In this document: positions 6,719-13,325 of the stretch, piece after piece | How the letters are laid out: each line of letters begins with the position of its first letter | Numbering within the stretch: the first letter of the stretch is position 1 | Source of the DNA: an uncultured Polyangiaceae bacterium | GTDB lineage: Bacteria > Myxococcota_A > Polyangia > Polyangiales > Houyiibacteriaceae | Assembly (NCBI GenBank): GCA_947258625.1 | Contig: CAMYJN010000002.1 | Coordinates: 1 to 20,657 of the forward strand | Reading direction: 5' to 3' | Length of the DNA: 20,657 nt | Notes under the pieces: generated by a model | The model's database searches: none | What the model was told of the DNA's origin: nothing | Seen by the model: the letters and a program-made list of their open reading frames with translations, nothing else | Program-made: the position numbers and the translations under genes

Positions 6719-8065
6719 CTACAGGCGGCGCAGGATTTCGTCAGCCGCGCGTTCGCCCGACTGAATCGCACCTTCCATGTAGCCGATCCATTCGGTGGCC
6801 GCCTCGGTGCCAGCCCAATGGATTCGGCCTTCGGGCTTGCGAAGGTGCGCAAACGATTTGGTGAGCACGCCGGGCGGCAGGCCACCGACCGGGCATCCGC
6901 GGGACCAGGGCTCCGCGCCCCAGTCGAGCTCGTGGTACTCCTCAAACGATTTGGCTTCGTCGCCGAAGTAGCGCGCGAGCGCATTGGCAACGCGGCGCTT
7001 TCGGTCGGACAGGGGTTGCGCCGACCATTGCCGCGCTTGGCTTCCAACGACGAAGCCGACCAAGGCCGGTTGCCGGCCGTCGTGCGAGGTGTTGTCGTAG
7101 ACCACGCTGAGCGGCCCGTCGGAGCTGACTACCTCGCCCGAGAATCCCGCCTCGCGCCAGAACGCGCGTTCGTAGGTGACGAGCACCTTCACCGCTGCAC
7201 CCATCGCAAAGCGCTGCGTGACTTGGTCGCGGCCAACCGACACCGGCGGCTGGTATTCGATTCGCCCGGCGAGCGGCGGCGGAACAGCAACCACTGCGAA
7301 GCGCGCAGCGACTGAGCGACCGTCGGACAACGCCTCGACGCCGTCGTGGTTCTGGACGATCGTCCGAACCGGCGTGCCGAGGATTAGCGAATCACCGAGC
7401 TCTTTGGCGAGCGCGTTTGAAATCGACTGTGCGCCGGGGACGAAGCGATCCTGCTGCGCCCCGCCGCGGGTCTCCGAATGGCTCAGCAGCCCGCCCCCTG
7501 CGTTGAGGTACATTAGGAAATAGAGCGCCGACAGCTCGCGCGCCTCAGCGCCGAAAATCGAGCGAATCGCCGCGTCCATCACCGCTAGGATCTTGGCTGA
7601 CTTCACGAAACGAGCCCGCCAGGTCTCGAGCGTTTCGCCATCGAGCTCGCCGGCGCCCTCCGCGCTCATCGGCGCGGCCGCCGAAATCCGCTTCTGCACG
7701 CGGTGCAGGTAGCTGAGCGCACCCTGCATCTGAATCAGAGAGGGCAGCGACATCGAAGCGACCGACCGCTTGTAGGTAGACACCTTCCCCTCGACTTCCA
7801 AAACCTTCTTTCCCTCGATGTAGGTCGGGAAGGTTTGAATCCCAAGCTCGTTCGCAAGCGCATGCACGCGCTCTTGCTCCGGGCCGATCCACTGCCCACC
7901 CAAGTCAAACGTGGCTTGCCCAATCTGTTCCGTCCGAGTGCGCCCACCGACACGATCGCGCGCCTCGACGACGACCGCGGACTTCCCCTGAGCCCGAAGC
8001 TTACGCGCTGCGCAAAGCCCAGAGAGCCCAGCGCCAACTACAACGACGTCCACCCGATCACCCAT
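6719..8065 (-). CDS. Flavin monoamine oxidase family protein
   Basis: A 448-residue FAD amine oxidase. The dinucleotide-binding GAGLSGL is at 11-17, VVVEARDRVGGRTRT at 31-45, LGGQWIGPEQERV near 55-67, GAQQDRFVPGAQ near 202-213 and the C-terminal WAGTEAATEWIGYMEGAI at 417-434. K293 lines up with the flavin-proximal lysine of human MAO. C391, in WSRGCPVGG, lines up with the cysteine that binds FAD covalently in MAO-A/B. The next residue is proline where MAO has an aromatic-cage tyrosine; the second cage tyrosine (Y429) is kept. The enzyme would oxidise a primary or secondary amine to an imine with H2O2 release; the substrate is unknown. It converges with the molybdoenzyme gene (6 bases between stops) and lies just downstream of the Tad operon on the same strand, but has its own candidate promoter. 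Confidence 0.94.
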   Translation of the reverse strand: MGDRVDVVVVGAGLSGLCAARKLRAQGKSAVVVEARDRVGGRTRTEQIGQATFDLGGQWIGPEQERVHALANELGIQTFPTYIEGKKVLEVEGKVSTYKRSVASMSLPSLIQMQGALSYLHRVQKRISAAAPMSAEGAGELDGETLETWRARFVKSAKILAVMDAAIRSIFGAEARELSALYFLMYLNAGGGLLSHSETRGGAQQDRFVPGAQSISNALAKELGDSLILGTPVRTIVQNHDGVEALSDGRSVAARFAVVAVPPPLAGRIEYQPPVSVGRDQVTQRFAMGAAVKVLVTYERAFWREAGFSGEVVSSDGPLSVVYDNTSHDGRQPALVGFVVGSQARQWSAQPLSDRKRRVANALARYFGDEAKSFEEYHELDWGAEPWSRGCPVGGLPPGVLTKSFAHLRKPEGRIHWAGTEAATEWIGYMEGAIQSGERAADEILRRL

Positions 8066-8072
8066 CGCGATG

Positions 8073-8102
8073 GTTATAGTACGCTGTCCGGGGGTTATTC
8101 AA
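8073..8102 (-). promoter_or_regulatory. Candidate promoter of the amine oxidase gene (near-leaderless)
   Basis: On the minus strand, TTGAAT (8097-8102; 4 of 6 matches) and TATAAC (8073-8078; 5 of 6) are 18 bases apart. Only 7 bases separate the -10 from the ATG at 8065, so transcription would begin at or within a base or two of the start codon. No ribosome-binding site precedes the ATG. The -35 overlaps the stop codon of the last Tad-operon gene, suggesting that the oxidase is a separate transcription unit. Confidence 0.45.
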
Positions 8103-8763
8103 TTTTGGTGATTCTCGATCGCGGTCGGACACGGCGGCGGGGTGCTTTTCGACGGTCGAACGACTGATTGATGATGAAGATTTCATCTGCGTCGGGGAGT
8201 GTCCGCAAATGCGTTGGACGCTGCGGGCTCAGCTGCGGTCGACTCGCTGTGTCGAGCTCTATGATGAAGTCCGTGCCCGGAGGCGCCGACGTCGAGAACT
8301 GCGCGACGCCTAAAAGATTGGTCTGAGCTACGCTTTGCCGGTTTAGAAGGACGGGCAGATTGGCACCGTTCTTTGCTCGTACGATGAAAACCGCCAGCCG
8401 TTTTTCAGGTTGGCATCTCAGGGTGACCTTCAGGGCCTCGGATTGAAACTCACCGACGCGCTCAAAGCTGCGAAGCCTCAGAAATTTCTGTGCGGAGGGC
8501 GTTGCGTGTCCCTGCGGACAATCGTGTTCGACTCTGAATCGTTGCCCGTGCTCGCCGACTATCTTCGTTGGCAGCAGACCGTTGGAATCCGTCTCCCCTA
8601 CGGATTGGCCGTCGATGGCGACATGAACTTTGCCGAGCCGAACGCCCGGATCTGATTCGACCGCAAAGACGACCTCGATTGCAGGAGCGGAGGCCGATGA
8701 TTCCTGACACGACGCCGACAAACCGGCACCGACGATGAGGATCCAACAATCCGTCAGCGACAC
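8095..8763 (-). CDS. Putative exported lipoprotein or secreted protein with two beta-type repeats
   Basis: A 222-residue protein from GTG 8763, chosen because GGGAG (8770-8774) sits 6 bases upstream and because it places a signal peptide at the N-terminus; a GTG at 8796 would add 11 residues. The first 18 residues are hydrophobic and end in LSASC (C19), an imperfect lipobox. Two internal segments resemble each other: VAIDGQSVGETDSNG near 48-62 and VLLNRQSVAQTNLLG near 138-152, each followed by beta-strand-like sequence. They recall carboxypeptidase-regulatory or PEGA-type surface domains, but I do not recognise a named family. The C-terminus is very basic (residues 204-220). The gene overlaps the preceding gene by 10 bases and ends the Tad operon. 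It is probably an envelope accessory protein. Confidence 0.7.
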   Translation of the reverse strand: MSLTDCWILIVGAGLSASCQESSASAPAIEVVFAVESDPGVRLGKVHVAIDGQSVGETDSNGLLPTKIVGEHGQRFRVEHDCPQGHATPSAQKFLRLRSFERVGEFQSEALKVTLRCQPEKRLAVFIVRAKNGANLPVLLNRQSVAQTNLLGVAQFSTSAPPGTDFIIELDTASRPQLSPQRPTHLRTLPDADEIFIINQSFDRRKAPRRRVRPRSRITKIE

Positions 8764-9380
8764 GCGCCACTCCCAAAGCCAGCAGATGGATCGCACCGGA
8801 GCTTTGCCCTAAGAACGGTGATGACGTCGCGGAGGGTCCCGTCATCAGGAACGAGCTCCGCAAGTGTCTCATACCTGTTTAGTGCGGCTGCGAAGTCGTT
8901 CGATGCGATGAGGGCGGCAGCCTGCCGTTCCAGAGCCTCCCGTTCGTTGGCCGCGAGCTCCTTTCTGAACGCACGACGCTCGACGTCGCCTCCATTGTAG
9001 GTCTCTCGTATTGGTGGCAGCGCTTCGGGGCGGGCAGTGGCTATGTCGCGGCTAGTGGCGCGAATATCGGCGAGCGCCTCACGTACATTCTCGGCGATCC
9101 GCCGTTGTTGGTGCATGACCGAACCAAGGCCAACGAGGAGCGAGAGGGCAACGCTGACCTCGAGTATTTCGCGTCTGTGATTCGACAGCAGTGAAGGCCA
9201 GGCTCGCGAAGTTTGCGGTGCGGCATGCTTGGAGCCTTCGCCGTTCAGTTTCTGCGGTTGGTGGGAAGCCGGATGCCCGGACCTGTCGAATGCTTGCTCT
9301 GGGCCCGAGAGTTGGGCGCGGTCGACCAAAGTGCGTTCCTCGTCCCCGTCCCAGAGGATGAGGGTCGGAGGTTCGTTCAT
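8754..9380 (-). CDS. Uncharacterised Tad-operon membrane protein with a C-terminal TPR-like helix pair
   Basis: A 208-residue protein whose ATG overlaps the stop of the second TadA-type ATPase (ATGA, 9377-9380). The N-terminal 70 residues are polar and probably cytoplasmic. A single membrane helix follows at about 72-90, then a charged helical stretch (about 95-150) and a TPR-like helix pair near 150-178 (ALIASNDFAAALNRYETLAE). The end is cysteine-containing (C196, C207). I recognise no named family. The topology, a cytoplasmic N-terminus with a periplasmic helical domain, together with translational coupling to the ATPase, suggests a link between ATPase or inner-membrane platform and periplasmic pilus parts. 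This is inference. Confidence 0.78.
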   Translation of the reverse strand: MNEPPTLILWDGDEERTLVDRAQLSGPEQAFDRSGHPASHQPQKLNGEGSKHAAPQTSRAWPSLLSNHRREILEVSVALSLLVGLGSVMHQQRRIAENVREALADIRATSRDIATARPEALPPIRETYNGGDVERRAFRKELAANEREALERQAAALIASNDFAAALNRYETLAELVPDDGTLRDVITVLRAKLRCDPSAGFGSGACR

Positions 9381-10375
9381 TCGGTTCCTCCAGGGTCTGT
9401 CGGCTGTTCGAACAAGTGATGGATTTGATAGCCGCTTCGAGGATCGTGACCGAGCACCTGGGAAACATGGGTCACATAGCGCGAGCCATCGGCGCCGCGC
9501 AACACCTGCACAATCGTGTCGACCGCGGAAGCGATTTGAACGCGGAGGACAGCGAGCGGCATCTCCACGTCGCTCATGAGCGCCATCGTTTCGAGTCGGC
9601 TCAGCGTATCGATGGGAAGGGTGGCGTGAACCGTGGAAAGGCAACCCCGATGACCAGAGGTCATGGCTTGAATCAGGTCGAGGGCCTCGCCCCCACGTAT
9701 TTCACCGATGACGATTCGATCCGGGCGCATACGAAGAGTGGCGCGAAGCAGGTCGCGAATGCTAACAGCGCCTCGGCCGCGAATGTCCGGCGGCTGTGAC
9801 TCCAACTGCACGACGTGGCGCAGCTGAAGCTGAAGCTCCTGAGAATCTTCGATGACCACAACGCGTTCGTCATTGGACGAAAGCGATGCCAGCGCGTTGA
9901 GCAAAGACGTTTTCCCGGATCCGCTTCCGCCTGCGACAATTACATTGTGCCTTTGTTCGATGACCGATCGGAGGAGAACTGAGGCCTCACGAGGCATCGC
10001 CCCGAGCTCGACTAAGCGTTCGAAGGTCAGCTTCTGACGGCGAAAGCGCCTGATGCTGACCACTGGGCCGGAGGGCGCGGCTGGTGGAATGACGGCCTCG
10101 ACACGCGAACCGTCCGGAAGTCGGGCCTCTAGGATGGGTTGCTGCGAGTTGAGCTCTCGACCGACGAACTGTGAGAGGTTTCGAAGTGCAGACATCAAAT
10201 CGTGCTCTGACTCAAAGCGACTCTCTGTGAGGTGGAGTCGACCCTGTTTCTCGACGTAGATCTCGTCGTGACCATTGATCATGATCTCGCTCACCGCATC
10301 GCCTTCCAAGAGCTGGAAGACCGGGGCAAATAGCGACGCGACGGTTTGGTCGAAAACGTGACGAGGAATGGTCAT
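9377..10375 (-). CDS. Second TadA/CpaF-type secretion ATPase (no FHA domain)
   Basis: A 332-residue type II/IV secretion ATPase of the CpaF group. The Walker A motif GGSGSGKTS is at 149-157 (K155), the Asp box VVIEDSQE near 173-180, Walker B IVIGEIRGGE at 221-230 (E225) and the His box GHRGCLSTVHA at 241-251 (H242, H250). All catalytic boxes are intact. It starts only at the N-terminal ATPase subdomain (DAVSEIMINGHDEIYVEKQG, 26-45), lacking the roughly 170 preceding residues of its FHA-bearing paralogue in the same operon. The ATPase would power assembly or retraction of the pilus from the cytoplasmic side. ATG 10375 overlaps the stop of the TPR gene (ATGA), and its own stop overlaps the next start. 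An upstream extension of the frame to 10693 is antisense-like, arginine-rich sequence and was rejected. Confidence 0.94.
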   Translation of the reverse strand: MTIPRHVFDQTVASLFAPVFQLLEGDAVSEIMINGHDEIYVEKQGRLHLTESRFESEHDLMSALRNLSQFVGRELNSQQPILEARLPDGSRVEAVIPPAAPSGPVVSIRRFRRQKLTFERLVELGAMPREASVLLRSVIEQRHNVIVAGGSGSGKTSLLNALASLSSNDERVVVIEDSQELQLQLRHVVQLESQPPDIRGRGAVSIRDLLRATLRMRPDRIVIGEIRGGEALDLIQAMTSGHRGCLSTVHATLPIDTLSRLETMALMSDVEMPLAVLRVQIASAVDTIVQVLRGADGSRYVTHVSQVLGHDPRSGYQIHHLFEQPTDPGGTE

Positions 10376-11067
10376 CGCGCACCCTGCAGCGCGTGGTTCG
10401 CTTGGGCTGAATAGGGCACGCGCTGCGGACCCATCTTGGTTTCCGAAACCTCGTTGAGAACAGACTGTGCTTCGGCTGCGTGAGGCCCTCGAGGGGTCAA
10501 TTTGAGGTACTCCTCGAGGTGCACTTTGGATCGACCGTGGTCGTCTTCCCTCGTGCGATAGAGCATGGCGAGCCGGTAGTGAGGCAAGGCTCGGTCGGGG
10601 GCCGCTCTCACGATGTGCTCCAACTCCGATTCCGCGCGACCGAGATCTCCAATCGCTTCGTAGATACTCGCGACGACGAGACGAAGCGGCCAATGTGTCG
10701 GGTGGTCGCGCAGGTACCGCGCCGCGTGGCCCAGCGCAGATTGATAGCGGCTTGCTGCTACACAGACGCGCACAAGCCAGTAAATTGCGGATGCCTCGTC
10801 ATAGCCTCGTTGTCGCGCGGCCGTCAGGTATTGCTCCGCGCGAAGGAGGTCCCCAGAACGCGCATGGGAGACGCCGAGGAGAAAGAGGTCCTCGGCAGTG
10901 ACCGTGGTCAGCTCGGCTTGGAGCTCGGAGCCCTGATGGAGCGTTGCGTGATGACAGCCGCTAGCGACCGCAAGGCACGGCGCGAGCAGGAGTCCGAGAG
11001 CCTTGCTAGTGGTTCGTGCCGGCCCGAGCGGCGATCTTTCCGATGATCTTGTTGAGCCATTCGACAT
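10372..11067 (-). CDS. tadD: TadD-like TPR lipoprotein
   Basis: A 231-residue protein with a hydrophobic segment near 23-37 ending in VASGC (C38), a near-consensus lipobox preceded by a basic and polar n-region. Residues 56-190 hold helical repeats of TPR type (for example EDLFLLGVSHARSGDLLRAE, then IYEAIGDLGRAESELEHIV). TadD proteins are TPR outer-membrane lipoproteins that act as pilotins or assembly factors for the Tad secretin, and position and architecture fit that role. The start at ATG 11067 is supported by a perfect AGGAGG 7 bases upstream, inside the preceding gene, giving a 62-base overlap. The stop overlaps the start of the second TadA ATPase. The TPR and lipoprotein assignments are good; equivalence to TadD is inferred from context. 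Confidence 0.85.
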   Translation of the reverse strand: MSNGSTRSSERSPLGPARTTSKALGLLLAPCLAVASGCHHATLHQGSELQAELTTVTAEDLFLLGVSHARSGDLLRAEQYLTAARQRGYDEASAIYWLVRVCVAASRYQSALGHAARYLRDHPTHWPLRLVVASIYEAIGDLGRAESELEHIVRAAPDRALPHYRLAMLYRTREDDHGRSKVHLEEYLKLTPRGPHAAEAQSVLNEVSETKMGPQRVPYSAQANHALQGAR

Positions 11068-11557
11068 ATCCGTGCCTCCTCACGTGCTCAGTGAATAGAA
11101 GTAGCCGATGAATCTCGCTGAGCCCGTCAGACCATCGACCCTGGTCGAGCGCGGTGACCAGGTTCAAACGCGCCGCTGCGTAGTCCGTGTTGACTCGGAC
11201 GGAGAGGACGGTGAGCAAACGACCGACTCGCGCTGCGTCGCTCTGTGAGCCGGCGGCTCGATAGCAAGACTCGGCTTCACGGTAGCGTTGCACGGCTCGC
11301 ACACCATCGCCTGCGTTGTACGGATAGCGGTCCGCACGCATAAGGCCGAGCTCCTCCAGGCGACGACCGTTGGGCAGAGGATCGCCTTGCACCGGACAGC
11401 CCGCGACGTCGACGAAGAGCTCCGGATAGTCATCTAGAGCTTGCTGTTTGTCGGTGGGCGTCACTCGGACTTGGAGCCATGCGACGAGCGCTACGAGCGC
11501 GAATGCTGCAAGCAAGGCGATGGCTCCGTTACGCCGGACGTGCGAGATACCCGTCAT
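11006..11557 (-). CDS. Uncharacterised single-pass membrane protein of the Tad operon
   Basis: A 183-residue protein starting at ATG 11557, which overlaps the tadC stop codon (ATGA, 11554-11557). Residues 11-28 form one membrane helix; the short N-terminus carries arginines, so the bulk should face the periplasm. The periplasmic part has two helical stretches (about 84-125 and 128-175) that look like degenerate TPR or Sel1-like repeats, plus two cysteines (C54, C98). I recognise no named family. Its last 62 bases overlap the following tadD-like gene and contain that gene's ribosome-binding site, so expression of the two is tied. It may be a divergent second TPR partner. Confidence 0.78.
   Translation of the reverse strand: MTGISHVRRNGAIALLAAFALVALVAWLQVRVTPTDKQQALDDYPELFVDVAGCPVQGDPLPNGRRLEELGLMRADRYPYNAGDGVRAVQRYREAESCYRAAGSQSDAARVGRLLTVLSVRVNTDYAAARLNLVTALDQGRWSDGLSEIHRLLLFTEHVRRHGYVEWLNKIIGKIAARAGTNH
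11075..11080 (-). promoter_or_regulatory. Strong ribosome-binding site of the tadD-like gene inside the upstream gene
   Basis: The minus strand reads AGGAGG at 11080-11075, 7 bases before ATG 11067. It lies within the coding sequence of the preceding membrane-protein gene. This decides the tadD start and implies independent initiation rather than simple read-through coupling, unlike the neighbouring ATGA junctions. Confidence 0.75.
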
Positions 11558-12468
11558 GCCGTTCCAAGCCCTCCCGTCATGAAGCGAACGACGACGGGCC
11601 CGAGAAGCAGGGCGATCACGCACAGAAAGATCAAGGTCATCGGGCCGAGCAGCATGAGCGCCGCCTCCGACGCCGTTTCTTCGGCGGCGATGCTGCGCCG
11701 TAGACGCTGCGTCTGTGCCTGTATGGTCAGAACGCTCGCAAGTGGGCTTCCTTTTTCTTCGGCCTGGACGACGCTATTGACGAATTCACGGACCTGGTCG
11801 GTTGGAATGCGGGTAGCAAACCCTTCCATCGCGCTTCGTCGCGTGTGGCCGAGGTCGAGCCCCTGCAGCACCTTGGCAAATTCCTCGATCACAGGGTCGC
11901 TGGGATCCGAGGCACTGTGGACGATGCGTCGGAGTGAACCCGGGAAGTCCAAACCCGCGCTCATACACATCGACGCAAGCTCGACTGCCGCGGGAAGCCC
12001 GCGACCGACGCTGAGCGCTCTTTGTTGTGCAACCCCCATCACGCGAACCCACGGCAACGAAGCCCCTACGCCCAGAGCCCCAATCGCGAGCAGCCAGGGT
12101 TTGTCCAGGAGCTGACAGGCAATCAATGTGCCGCCTCCGAAACCGAGGCCCGAGAGAAGACAGAGCGCGATCAGCTCGTCATCGGAGAGCCCAAGGTAGT
12201 CGCCCGCATGAGTCAGGGAGCGACGGACGTGCGCGCGGATTCGCTTCATCCGAAGCAGAGCCAGCCAGGCCGCCAGCAAGCGGGCCGTCGGCTCGACCCA
12301 GGGGAAGAGGACGCCCCCACGCAATGCTTTGGTTCGATTGAGACCCCGGGCACCCAAGGTCGGCCGGTCGGCCGCCGGCATCTTCGCTATTTGGAACGCG
12401 AGCCCCGACGCGCCGCCCAGAACTAGGGCGAAACTGAGCACTAGAAAGACATCGAGCCGGCTGATCAT
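11554..12468 (-). CDS. tadC: TadC, inner-membrane platform protein (T2SSF domain)
   Basis: A 304-residue polytopic membrane protein. Hydrophobic segments lie at about 5-27, 98-120, 124-146 and 271-296. Between the last two is a GspF/T2SSF-type cytoplasmic domain with GRGLPAAVELASMCMSAGLD near 155-174 and VREFVNSVVQAEEKGSPLAS near 226-245, both typical of TadC. With TadB it forms the inner-membrane platform on which the TadA ATPase acts. The true start is ATG 12468, overlapping the tadB stop (ATGA). The longer frame to 12609 lies in tadB and is not coding. The next gene starts in another 4-base overlap. Confidence 0.94.
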   Translation of the reverse strand: MISRLDVFLVLSFALVLGGASGLAFQIAKMPAADRPTLGARGLNRTKALRGGVLFPWVEPTARLLAAWLALLRMKRIRAHVRRSLTHAGDYLGLSDDELIALCLLSGLGFGGGTLIACQLLDKPWLLAIGALGVGASLPWVRVMGVAQQRALSVGRGLPAAVELASMCMSAGLDFPGSLRRIVHSASDPSDPVIEEFAKVLQGLDLGHTRRSAMEGFATRIPTDQVREFVNSVVQAEEKGSPLASVLTIQAQTQRLRRSIAAEETASEAALMLLGPMTLIFLCVIALLLGPVVVRFMTGGLGTA

Positions 12469-13325
12469 AGATCGGCCTTCGTGATGTGATGGGCCCAGAC
12501 CGTGGCAAACGTCCATGCAAGGGCACAGGCTGCGAGAATGGCCTGGCCGACCTGCTGGTTTAGCATCGGCTCGAACCAGGACCTGTCGAGCCAGGCGATC
12601 ATGACGCAAAGAAGAAATGGCACGGATGCCAACACCAGAACCTGCCCGCGGCCTTCGGCTGTTTTGGTCCGTAGAACACCTTCGAGCCTCGCGGATTCGC
12701 GAAGGGCCGCCGAAGCGTTCTCCAAGGTTCTGGACAGGTCGCCGCCGGTCTGTCGGGCGACCGCGATCGTGGCGAACGCCCCTGAAATCACCGTGCTGTT
12801 AATTCGTCCGGCCAGGGCGTCAATCGCCCGGTCGAGCGGCGCCCCCAGCCGAATCTCTTTGATCAGCAAGTCGACCTCTACGCTGAACGGCTTGGGGACC
12901 AACGGAATGGTGGAAGCAATGGCTTCTCCAACCGAGGGGGTCGCTTTGAGGGCGTTGGCCAACATGAGCAACCAGGTGTCGAGCTGACGTTCGAGTTGAG
13001 CGACGCGCGCAACGTGCCGTTTCCACAAGACCAATGGCGGCCCCGCTGCTGCAAGGATGGCAATGAGGGCAAGGGCTGGGCTACGAGTGACCGAAGACAG
13101 CCCCAGCAACGCGGCACAGACGATGAGTTGCGCGAAGGCGATCTGGGACCCTCGGTAGGGCAGCAGCAGAAAACTCGAATGGCGTTCGAGGCGCGCGGCG
13201 TAGCGTCCCCATTGTCGCTGGGCGAAGTTTCCCTCGATGGATAGAAGAAAATAGGAAATGAGTGCACATCCGCCGATGAGGAACGCCGCGGACAAGAGCA
13301 GAAGCGGAAAAGCATCGAGCTTCAC
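12465..13325 (-). CDS. tadB: TadB, inner-membrane platform protein (T2SSF domain)
   Basis: A 286-residue protein with membrane helices near 7-30, 62-80, 84-100, 230-246 and 262-280. A central T2SSF domain of about 110-225 includes QLDTWLLMLANALKATPSVG and ARQTGGDLSRTLENAS. This is the standard TadB layout, the partner of TadC in the pilus platform. The start is GTG 13325, whose last two bases lie in the stop of the FHA-TadA gene (GTGA, 13322-13325). Its stop overlaps tadC in the same manner. Identity is clear from sequence and from the order tadA-tadB-tadC. Confidence 0.95.
   Translation of the reverse strand: MKLDAFPLLLLSAAFLIGGCALISYFLLSIEGNFAQRQWGRYAARLERHSSFLLLPYRGSQIAFAQLIVCAALLGLSSVTRSPALALIAILAAAGPPLVLWKRHVARVAQLERQLDTWLLMLANALKATPSVGEAIASTIPLVPKPFSVEVDLLIKEIRLGAPLDRAIDALAGRINSTVISGAFATIAVARQTGGDLSRTLENASAALRESARLEGVLRTKTAEGRGQVLVLASVPFLLCVMIAWLDRSWFEPMLNQQVGQAILAACALAWTFATVWAHHITKADL

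Noticed and set aside
6700..6730. Possible bidirectional terminator between the molybdoenzyme and amine oxidase genes
   Set aside because: Only 6 bases separate the stop codons, and I see no hairpin with a T-run on either strand.
9381..9644. N-terminal extension of the 208-residue protein frame
   Set aside because: It lies inside the second tadA-type gene and has shadow-like composition. ATG 9380 forms an ATGA overlap with that gene's stop.
10376..10693. N-terminal extension of the second TadA-type ATPase frame
   Set aside because: The extension is antisense-like, Arg- and Ser-rich and overlaps tadD. ATG 10375 gives the ATGA junction and starts exactly at the conserved ATPase N-domain.
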